Source: an uncultured Flavobacteriales bacterium
GTDB taxonomy: Bacteria > Bacteroidota > Bacteroidia > Flavobacteriales_E > Vicingaceae
Assembly (NCBI GenBank): GCA_905479915.1
Contig: CAJQOH010000021.1
Location: forward strand, 31,333 to 95,332
DNA: 64,000 nt
Direction of reading: 5' to 3'
In this document: positions 43,776 through 50,111 of the stretch, in pieces
Numbering within the stretch: position 1 is the stretch's first letter
Layout of the letters: each line of letters starts with the position of its first letter
Made by a program: the position numbers and the translations under genes
Notes under the pieces: model-generated
Database searches by the model: none
What the model was told of the DNA's origin: nothing
What the model saw: only the letters and a program-made list of their open reading frames with translations

Positions 43776-45080
43776 ATGATGCAGTGGAGAATTCCAATAA
43801 TTAATACCCGATTTTATCGGCTTAAAGCAGGAGCATTATTATATGCTCTGTTTTTAATTATTGTAATTGCAATAATCAGTTCTTCGTTTATTTTAGTGAA
43901 TTATTACAACAGTGCCTTTGTTTTACAAAGCTTAAAGCAAGAACAGTTGTATAAGGATGTAAGTTCTGGGGTTAATTACGGACTCTCATTTCATGAAGAA
44001 ATTCCTATTAACTCTCAAGTAGAAGTAGACCTTTATGATGATGAGCAACATGAAATTTTGTTAGAGAAAAAACACTGGGGAGCATTTTATATTCTTACAG
44101 CTGCCGCAAAATGGAAGAACAAATCAGCAACTAAATCAGCACTTATTGGGGCAAATATTCATGAGGGAGAACAAGTAGCTTTGTATTTATCAGATGAAAA
44201 TAAACCTTTGTCATTAACAGGAAAAACGCAGATTACCGGCAATTGCTATTTGCCTAAAGCAGGAGTTAAAAGAGCGTACATAGAAGGTAAAAGCTTTGTA
44301 GGGAACAAACTGATTAACGGAACAACATTTAATAGTAGCAAGACATTACCGCCTGTAAGTAAAGAGTTGATTGATGAGAATTTTAAGAACTTTTTTCCTG
44401 ATGAAGGGATCAATGATAGTTTAATGGATTATGAGTTGTTTTTAGAACAAGATACCATTACCAATTCATTTCAAAATAAAACCTTGGTATTGTATTCTCC
44501 ATTGCAGATAGAACTGTTCAATAAAGTGATAGATGGCAACATTCGAATTAAGTCAGATAAAAACATTGTGGTAGATCAATCTACAGAAATTACAAATGCA
44601 GTACTCTATGCTAAGGGAGTAGTATTGAAACAAAATACGGTAGGAACAATACAAGTTTTTGCACAAGATTCTGTTGCAATTGCAGAAGATTGTCTTTTAA
44701 AATATCCAAGTGTAGTGGCATTAATAGGAAAAGGAAATGCCACAGAAAACCGTAAAGTTGTTGTTGGAAAAGGTGCTCAAATAAAAGGATCCGTTTTTCT
44801 GTACAATGAAAATTACGACAGAAAAAAGCAAGCCATTGTTTCTATTGGAGAGGGAGCTGAAATTACCGGACAAGTTTATTCTTCAGAAGTACTAGAATTA
44901 AAAGGCAATATTGTAGGAGGAGCCTATTGTAAAAAGTTATTGTTAAAAACGCCATCATCAGTATATGAAAATCATTTAATGGATGCGGTTATCAATAGAG
45001 CAGAATTGTCGGAATACTTTGTCGGAATTTCATTAACCGAGATGATCAAAAATCAGCAAATTATAAAATGGTTAAACTAA
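43776..45080 (+). CDS. Large minor pilin at GspK position, with beta-helix (bactofilin-like) C-terminus
   Basis: This 434-residue protein has a basic leader ending RLKA at residue 18, then GALLYALFLIIVIAIISSSF as the pilin-like helix without Glu5, as in GspK and PilX. The distal part (about 140-400) is a run of short hydrophobic turns such as IKSDKNIVVDQSTEITNA, VVVGKGAQIKGSVFLYN and VSIGEGAEITGQVYSSEV, the pattern of a right-handed beta-helix like bactofilins. I do not see the GspK helical domain. By position it would cap the filament. The start codon has a second Met directly after it. Confidence 0.83.
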   Translation: MMQWRIPIINTRFYRLKAGALLYALFLIIVIAIISSSFILVNYYNSAFVLQSLKQEQLYKDVSSGVNYGLSFHEEIPINSQVEVDLYDDEQHEILLEKKHWGAFYILTAAAKWKNKSATKSALIGANIHEGEQVALYLSDENKPLSLTGKTQITGNCYLPKAGVKRAYIEGKSFVGNKLINGTTFNSSKTLPPVSKELIDENFKNFFPDEGINDSLMDYELFLEQDTITNSFQNKTLVLYSPLQIELFNKVIDGNIRIKSDKNIVVDQSTEITNAVLYAKGVVLKQNTVGTIQVFAQDSVAIAEDCLLKYPSVVALIGKGNATENRKVVVGKGAQIKGSVFLYNENYDRKKQAIVSIGEGAEITGQVYSSEVLELKGNIVGGAYCKKLLLKTPSSVYENHLMDAVINRAELSEYFVGISLTEMIKNQQIIKWLN

Positions 45081-45421
45081 GCCAAAAGATAAAAGCTTTT
45101 TCGATTATCGAATCCATGGTTTCGATGGTTATTGTTGTGGTTGTATTTAGCCTTTCAGCAATGGTAGTGGCCAATGTAACAACTACAGGGATATCAAAAG
45201 AAGAACAAGCTGCCTATATGTTGGTAAAATCGATGAGAAATGAGACCCTAAAAAATGAACGCTATATTGATGAGGCTATAGAGGTGAAAGGGCTATTGAT
45301 AGAAAAAACGATAACCGATTACAATAGAGATGAAACCTTAAAGGTATTGTTGATAGCAGGATCAAAAGGAGAGAATCAACTATATCAAAGTAAAGAAATA
45401 ATTGCAATAAGAGAAAAATGA
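45068..45421 (+). CDS. Minor pseudopilin, GspI-like
   Basis: This 117-residue prepilin has leader MVKLSQKIKA, then FSIIESMVSMVIVVVVFSLS with Glu at +5. Alanine replaces glycine at -1. The short globular part fits GspI. It overlaps the preceding gene by 13 bases and the next by four (ATGA), showing tight translational coupling of the minor pilins. Confidence 0.85.
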   Translation: MVKLSQKIKAFSIIESMVSMVIVVVVFSLSAMVVANVTTTGISKEEQAAYMLVKSMRNETLKNERYIDEAIEVKGLLIEKTITDYNRDETLKVLLIAGSKGENQLYQSKEIIAIREK

Positions 45422-45870
45422 AACTAAAAGCATATTCATTGTTAGAGTTGATGATTGCGATATTCCTATCAGGAATAGTGGTGAGTGCTGTCTATTCAGG
45501 ATATGTGTTTACGCACAAACAGTTTTTTAAATTTTCGTCTATTAAAACAGAAATAAGAAGTTATTTCGAATTGGCAGAAGTATTAAATAGAGAGTTTGAA
45601 ACCTCAAAAAAAATAGTGAAGAAAGACGATAGAACAATTGAGTTTGAAATGATTGGCAGAACAATCAATTATTCTTTTGACGATAATTTTATTGTAAGAA
45701 CCTTCAATGAAAAAGTGGACACCTTTTTTTTTGAAATTAACGGTGTAGAGATTAACAGTTTTGAGGTTGAAGAAGAAGCTTTTGTAGATCATATGGTCTT
45801 AACCATTAAAGAAGATCAACAACTGTCTTTATATAAAAGTTATGGCGCAATTGTTAAGCTAGAGAAGTAA
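45418..45870 (+). CDS. Minor pseudopilin, GspJ-like
   Basis: This 150-residue prepilin has the very short leader MKLKA, then YSLLELMIAIFLSGIVVSAV with Glu at +5. This is the most classical of the four pilin helices, although -1 is again Ala. The remaining beta-rich domain fits GspJ/GspH-type minor pilins. It would form the tip complex with the GspI-like and GspK-position proteins. GspF begins one base after the stop. Confidence 0.86.
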   Translation: MKLKAYSLLELMIAIFLSGIVVSAVYSGYVFTHKQFFKFSSIKTEIRSYFELAEVLNREFETSKKIVKKDDRTIEFEMIGRTINYSFDDNFIVRTFNEKVDTFFFEINGVEINSFEVEEEAFVDHMVLTIKEDQQLSLYKSYGAIVKLEK

Positions 45871-45871
45871 G

Positions 45872-47020
45872 ATGGGGATAGACATTAAACATATTAACCA
45901 GCAGCAACCTAAACCTCAAAAGAAGAAGGCTACAGAAGGTAAAACAAGTTTTGGAGCCTTATTGAGTCAAGACATTAGCTTTAATAAAAATTTTCCAGAT
46001 AAAAAGAAGGAGCAATTCTATTCAGAAATTAGTTTGTTGTTGTCTGCAGGAACTGATATCAAAACCGCTTTAGAATTGATTGTTGATGAAACAGAAAAGG
46101 AGAAGGATAGGCTATTGCTAGAAGGAATTAAAAACGACATTATTAATGGTTTAAGTTTTTCTGAAGCACTTAAAAAGACAGCAAAATTTACCGAGTATGA
46201 GTATTATTCGTTAAAAGTAGGAGAAGAAACCTCTCGTGTAGATTTGGTATTAACAGATTTGTCGGTGTTTTTTAAACGTAAAGTAGAGCAAAAAAGAAAA
46301 GTATCTAGTACACTGTCTTACCCCATATTTTTGCTGGTAGCATCATTCGGAATGGTAATTTTTTTATTAAAGTTTTTGGTTCCAATGTTTGAAGGAATTC
46401 TTACCAGTTTTGACAAAGAACTTCCGGCATTAACTCAGTTTGTGGTAGATGCATCAGATACCATAAGTGATTACTTTATTTTGTTTTTGCTCTCTTTTAT
46501 CGGAGTGTTTTTGTTGGTTTATATGAACCGTAAAAAGGAGTGGTTTAGAAGAGTTACAGCCACTGTTATCTTAAGGTTACCGGTAATAGGAGATATGGCA
46601 CAAAAGATTTACTTAACGCGGTTTTGTCATTCTATGAACTTGCTAATTACTGCTAAAAATCCTTTGTTAAATTCTATAGGCTTGGTTAAAAAGATGATTG
46701 ATTACTATCCCATACAAAATGCATTGGTAACTGTAGAAGATGATATTATGCACGGTAAATTATTGAATGAGAGCATGCGTGCTTTTCCTATTTTTCCGAA
46801 AAAGATGATTGCATTAATTAAGGTGGCAGAAGAGGTGAATAAATTGGATGTTATTTTTCAGAATTTAGATGAGCAATATTCAAAAGAATTGGATTACCAA
46901 TCGGAAGTATTCGGAAAGCTTTTAGAGCCTTTTATAATTGTATTTATTAGTGTTATTGTAGGGTTTATTATTATAGCGATGTATTTACCTATGATAGAGA
47001 TCAATACAGGATTGTTTTAA
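45872..47020 (+). CDS. gspF: Inner-membrane platform protein GspF/PilC
   Basis: This 382-residue protein has two GspF domains: the first with QFYSEISLLLSAGTDIKTAL and FSEALKKTAKFTEYEYYSLKVGEE, the second with RFCHSMNLLITAKNPLLNSI and FPKKMIALIKVAEEVNKLD. Three transmembrane helices lie at about 150-175, 195-215 and 350-375. The first about 45 residues are polar and Lys/Gln-rich, a common cytoplasmic extension. It organises pilin extraction from the membrane with GspE. It is the last gene of the operon and is followed by two terminator hairpins. Confidence 0.94.
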   Translation: MGIDIKHINQQQPKPQKKKATEGKTSFGALLSQDISFNKNFPDKKKEQFYSEISLLLSAGTDIKTALELIVDETEKEKDRLLLEGIKNDIINGLSFSEALKKTAKFTEYEYYSLKVGEETSRVDLVLTDLSVFFKRKVEQKRKVSSTLSYPIFLLVASFGMVIFLLKFLVPMFEGILTSFDKELPALTQFVVDASDTISDYFILFLLSFIGVFLLVYMNRKKEWFRRVTATVILRLPVIGDMAQKIYLTRFCHSMNLLITAKNPLLNSIGLVKKMIDYYPIQNALVTVEDDIMHGKLLNESMRAFPIFPKKMIALIKVAEEVNKLDVIFQNLDEQYSKELDYQSEVFGKLLEPFIIVFISVIVGFIIIAMYLPMIEINTGLF

Positions 47021-47057
47021 AAGCTAGTTATTGTCATTCTAGCTACATACTAGTTAT

Positions 47058-47192
47058 CTGTAGCTTGTAGTTACAGACTACAGATTCAATCATGCAATAA
47101 CAGCTATTTTTACTACAGATCTTTCTTTCTTTGCTGTCTGTAGCTTATAGCTACAGACTACAGATTCAATCATGCAATAACAGCTATTTTTA
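47058..47192 (+). repeat. Two 55-bp direct repeats, each with a stem-loop
   Basis: Copies at 47058-47112 and 47138-47192, 80 bases apart, differ at two positions. Each starts with a stem-loop CTGTAGCT-3-AGYTACAG. One difference is in the loop; the other turns a G-C pair into G-U, so pairing survives. They lie directly downstream of gspF and before the terminators. They may be REP-like elements or RNA-stability hairpins. Confidence 0.75.
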
Positions 47193-47242
47193 GCTTACCA
47201 CTAAAAAACGAAGTTTTCCATTAAAAATGATTCACTTTTATC

Positions 47243-47268
47243 TCCTAAAATCTCATTTTAGGATTTTT
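47243..47268 (+). terminator. Rho-independent terminator of the secretion operon (first)
   Basis: A 9-bp stem TCCTAAAAT / ATTTTAGGA with a 3-base CTC loop (47243-47251 and 47255-47263), followed by TTTTT. Confidence 0.75.
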
Positions 47269-47276
47269 CCTCGCTC

Positions 47277-47305
47277 AACTAAGTATAAATACTTAGTTAG
47301 TTTTT
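47277..47305 (+). terminator. Second terminator-like hairpin
   Basis: AACTAAGTAT (47277-47286) and ATACTTAGTT (47289-47298) are perfectly complementary 10-base arms, followed by AG and TTTTT. It sits just after the first terminator and would insulate the downstream operon. Confidence 0.55.
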
Positions 47306-47560
47306 AAGTGTAAATACTAGGTTTTTAGGCTGTTTTTAGAGGCGTTTCCACTGTTTTTAGAGAAGTTATAAACAAAATACGACTATTTTTTGTTTTTAAA
47401 ATTTGCTGAGCACATTGTCAATAAAAGAGTTTAGTACTTTTTTGAGTTATTAACAATTTTGTAAAAAATTTAACATAACGTTATGGCAATTGAAATCCAA
47501 TACATTTGCTTGCAATCCTTTGATGAGTAAGGGATGTTTGTGTTCGATTAAATGAGATTT

Positions 47561-47606
47561 GGTCATTTTTTTATTAAAAGTGACCGTTTAAACTGAAAAA
47601 GTGACC
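47561..47606 (+). promoter_or_regulatory. TGACC box cluster with LytTR-like 21-bp periodicity
   Basis: AAAAGTGACC occurs at 47576-47585 and again at 47597-47606, start to start 21 bases, leaving an 11-base spacer. A third, inverted copy, GGTCATTTTT, is at 47561-47570. The pair lies about 28 bases upstream of the -33 box. LytTR proteins such as AgrA bind two roughly 9-base direct repeats with about 12 bases between them, so geometry and position fit. The exact bases are not a known LytTR consensus, so the link is inference. Confidence 0.5.
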
Positions 47607-47633
47607 ATTTAGAGGAAAAATAAACACTTGGCA

Positions 47634-47662
47634 TTTGTCAAGTACAATTAAAAATAAATTTG
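47634..47662 (+). promoter_or_regulatory. Promoter of the six-gene exported-protein operon
   Basis: TTTG (47634-47637), 17-base spacer, TAAATTTG (47655-47662), matching the Bacteroidota consensus. The leader to the ATG at 47717 would be about 48 bases. Confidence 0.6.
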
Positions 47663-47716
47663 ACGTCTTATTAGGCCGATTGAAATAAAAAAAGAGAATA
47701 ACTAAAATTAAATAAA

Positions 47717-48139
47717 ATGATGAAAAGTATGCTGAAGAATTTTTTAATTGCTACAACCTTTTTGCTTGTATCCAATATTAATGCTCAAGATATATTAACC
47801 GCAAATGGAGATAAGATTGCTTCAATTAGTACAGCAGGTATAGTTACCGATGGTAATGATCAACAAATTGGTGAGATTACCTCTACAGGAGAGGTAAAGA
47901 ATTATAAAGGAACAGTTATAGGAATTATTAATGGAGATAACTTTAGTTATGCAGATGGAAGTGTAGCTGGAAATAGAAATGTTACAGATTCAGAAACTCA
48001 AGTTTTGTTGATGAATAATATTTTATTCGGAACTGTACAGAATGGAAATACTTTATTGAGTAGTAATGGTGTAATTTCTTACCGTTCTACTGGAACTGTA
48101 AGTGAAACACAATTACTAGCCTTCTTTTTCTTTTTCTAA
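47717..48139 (+). CDS. Small exported beta protein with poly-Phe C-terminus
   Basis: This 140-residue protein has a signal peptide (about 1-23, ending NINAQ). The body is a series of short strands with near-repeats: GDKIASISTAGIVTDGNDQ, IGEITSTGEVKNYKGTVIG and IINGDNFSYADGSVAGN. This suggests a small repetitive beta structure; I recall similar Bacteroidota proteins called 5-fold beta-flower proteins. It ends LLAFFFFF, five phenylalanines before the stop, a striking hydrophobic tail of unknown use. It is the first gene after the promoter at 47634. Confidence 0.82.
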   Translation: MMKSMLKNFLIATTFLLVSNINAQDILTANGDKIASISTAGIVTDGNDQQIGEITSTGEVKNYKGTVIGIINGDNFSYADGSVAGNRNVTDSETQVLLMNNILFGTVQNGNTLLSSNGVISYRSTGTVSETQLLAFFFFF

Positions 48140-48172
48140 AAATTAAAACAAATCGTTAAAACAAAATTAATT

Positions 48173-49501
48173 ATGAAATATTATATTAAAACTTTATGTG
48201 CTGTTACGTTGTTATCAGTACTTTCTACTAGTAATGCTCAAACAAACTTTTCCTCCAATACCATTACAGGAGGATGGAGCAGTGCTCTAGGTGTTTCGAA
48301 TGTAGTTCCTGGTTCTTATTCATTGGCATCTGGATATGCTAATCATGTTGCTGGTAATTTCGCATTTGCTTCAGGTGTAGGGGCTAATGTATCAGGAGTT
48401 TATAGTGCTTCTATTGGAGTTTATTCTGTTGCAGGCGGTACTGCATCTTATTCGATAGGGAATAGAGCAAAAGCACTAACAGCTGGAGATTTTGCAATTG
48501 GTTCTTATGCAGAAGCTAAAGGAACTCATTCATATGTTTTTGGTGAATATTCGATAGTTGATGGTTATGCAGGTTATGCATTTGGTCGTTATTCAGGCGG
48601 AACAGGTGATTATGGATTTTCTATTGGTAATTTCTCTTCTGCAAACGCATCGAGCTCTTATGCTATTGGTGAATATGTAAGTACATCTGCAACTGGAGCT
48701 TTCACAATAGGTAAAGGACTTAATTCTTCTTCTAGATTGAACAATGGAAGTACAAATTCTTTGATGGTTGGTTTTAATAGTGATCAACCAACATTCTATG
48801 TAGGAGCATCTGCCGGTTCTGGAACAACAGGTAATGTAGGTATTGGAACCGCAGCACCAAATTCAAAATTAACGGTTAATGGAAAAGTAGAAGTAGGTAG
48901 AGAAGGAGTTGTTGGAACATACAATTCTACTCAAGTGCAAGGTATTTGGTCTTTAGGTAGTGCTTATGGTATTAGTACTGCTGCAAATGATTTTGGAACC
49001 CAATATGGGATGGTATATGCACATACCAATGCAGGAACATCAGGTAGTAAAAAACCAATAGCAGGATGGGGACATCAAATTTTATTTACAGACAATGGTA
49101 ATCGAAAAGCAGCTATTTCTACATCTTATGGACATGCTTATTTTGAAGGTAACATGGGTATAGGTACTGAAAATACACAAGGGTACAAACTTGCTGTTAA
49201 CGGTGGTGTAATAGCTGAAGAAATTGTTGTAAAACTATATGCCAATTGGCCTGATTATGTTTTTGGAGAAAAATATGCATTAAAGCCATTGGCTGAAGTA
49301 GAAGAATTTATTCAGGAAAACAACCATTTACCAAATGTTCCTTCAGAAAAAGAAGTAAAAGATAAGGGAATTAACTTGGGTGAAATGGATGCTATTTTAT
49401 TGCAAAAAATTGAAGAGTTGACTTTGTATACGATAGAACAACAAAAGTTGATAGAAAAGCAAGGTGAGTTGATAGAGCAACTTACGGCAAATAAGAAATA
49501 A
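48173..49501 (+). CDS. YadA-head-like fibre protein with C-terminal coiled coil
   Basis: This 442-residue protein has a signal peptide (about 1-23, ending TSNAQ). Residues 40-190 are degenerate 14-residue repeats of the form S-x-A-x-G (SLASGYANHVAGNFAFASG, DFAIGSYAEAKG, DYGFSIGNFSSANASS), the pattern of YadA-like trimeric heads. GNVGIGT and GNMGIGT linkers follow, then a terminal module (YANWPDYVFGEKY, HLPNVPSEKEV, GEMDAILLQKIEELTLY) and a short coiled coil. That last module is very common at the C-terminus of Bacteroidota fibre-like proteins. It is probably a trimeric surface fibre; there is no YadA membrane anchor. Confidence 0.85.
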   Translation: MKYYIKTLCAVTLLSVLSTSNAQTNFSSNTITGGWSSALGVSNVVPGSYSLASGYANHVAGNFAFASGVGANVSGVYSASIGVYSVAGGTASYSIGNRAKALTAGDFAIGSYAEAKGTHSYVFGEYSIVDGYAGYAFGRYSGGTGDYGFSIGNFSSANASSSYAIGEYVSTSATGAFTIGKGLNSSSRLNNGSTNSLMVGFNSDQPTFYVGASAGSGTTGNVGIGTAAPNSKLTVNGKVEVGREGVVGTYNSTQVQGIWSLGSAYGISTAANDFGTQYGMVYAHTNAGTSGSKKPIAGWGHQILFTDNGNRKAAISTSYGHAYFEGNMGIGTENTQGYKLAVNGGVIAEEIVVKLYANWPDYVFGEKYALKPLAEVEEFIQENNHLPNVPSEKEVKDKGINLGEMDAILLQKIEELTLYTIEQQKLIEKQGELIEQLTANKK

Positions 49502-49570
49502 CAGTTCCTAAATCTTAAAACAATTTTTACACTAGGCATTGGCTTAGTGGAACTACTAAATATTTATAAT

Positions 49571-50107
49571 ATGTTTAAACCTATTATCCTAGCGGTTGTG
49601 CTAATAGTGATGGCACAGTTTAGTTTTGGTCAGCAAATCGTTAATTTAAATCAAGCAGAAACTGGTAATCAGAATCATCCTGCGTGTGTAATGGTGCATT
49701 TGCAACCAGGTTATTCATATACACCTGTAGGTACAGAAAGTATGCATGCTTACATCGCTACTTTATGTGGTGGAGGGTTCATCAAACTAAAAGAAGCATT
49801 AGATGGAGGTTACTATTATGCTTACAACAACTACATCAGTTTTCAATACAATGAAGAGTATGAAGTTGGACTAGCCAGAAAACTAGCATACAACATTTAT
49901 GATCAAAACCACAATTTAGTAGGAGGTGTAGATTTATTAGGAAATACACTAGTGTCAGGATCAGGTTTATTGAACAATACCATAGGAGAAAATAAATTTG
50001 AGTTGAATGTTGCTCCATTAAGCCTTAATGCTAATCAGTATTACACGCTAGAAGTGTTTAATGATAAGAATGAGAAGGAAGTGTTAAAATTTAAGCTTTA
50101 CAATTAA
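49571..50107 (+). CDS. Exported protein of unknown function upstream of the RHS gene
   Basis: The protein has 178 residues from the ATG at 49571, which opens directly into a signal peptide (MFKPIILAVVLIVMAQFSFG). An in-frame GTG at 49547 would add eight residues. After cleavage, a beta-rich domain includes PACVMVHLQPGYSYTPVGTE, CGGGFIKLKEALDGGYYYAY and a final Ig-like strand set (YYTLEVFNDKNEKEVLKFKL). I do not recognise a family. It lies four bases upstream of the first RHS gene, so it is likely a translationally coupled partner, perhaps a chaperone or shell-associated protein. Confidence 0.8.
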   Translation: MFKPIILAVVLIVMAQFSFGQQIVNLNQAETGNQNHPACVMVHLQPGYSYTPVGTESMHAYIATLCGGGFIKLKEALDGGYYYAYNNYISFQYNEEYEVGLARKLAYNIYDQNHNLVGGVDLLGNTLVSGSGLLNNTIGENKFELNVAPLSLNANQYYTLEVFNDKNEKEVLKFKLYN

Positions 50108-50111
50108 GAAG

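Larger units (their letters stand above)
47306..47716 (+). other. Long A/T-rich regulatory intergenic region
   Basis: I see no gene here on either strand. It contains a perfect 12-bp palindrome CATAACGTTATG (47474-47485), a cluster of TGACC boxes (47561-47606) and a promoter (47634-47662). It is the only long non-coding stretch in the window, which suggests heavy control of the six-gene operon downstream. Confidence 0.7.

Noticed and set aside
35397..47020. Ordinary type IVa pilus locus
   Set aside because: There is no PilT and no long PilA/PilY1. The GspK-position minor pilin, the GspC-like bridge and the absence of twitching genes fit a type II-like machine better, though a filament function cannot be excluded.
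47021..47716. Possible small RNA or gene in the long gap
   Set aside because: No open frame with coding character is seen on either strand. The hairpins near 47243 and 47277 are better explained as terminators, and no tRNA-like or riboswitch-like structure is recognisable by eye.
48173..49501. Phage tail fibre / prophage remnant
   Set aside because: The C-terminal module and head repeats occur in phage-like fibres, but no other phage gene is nearby and the protein has a Sec signal peptide.
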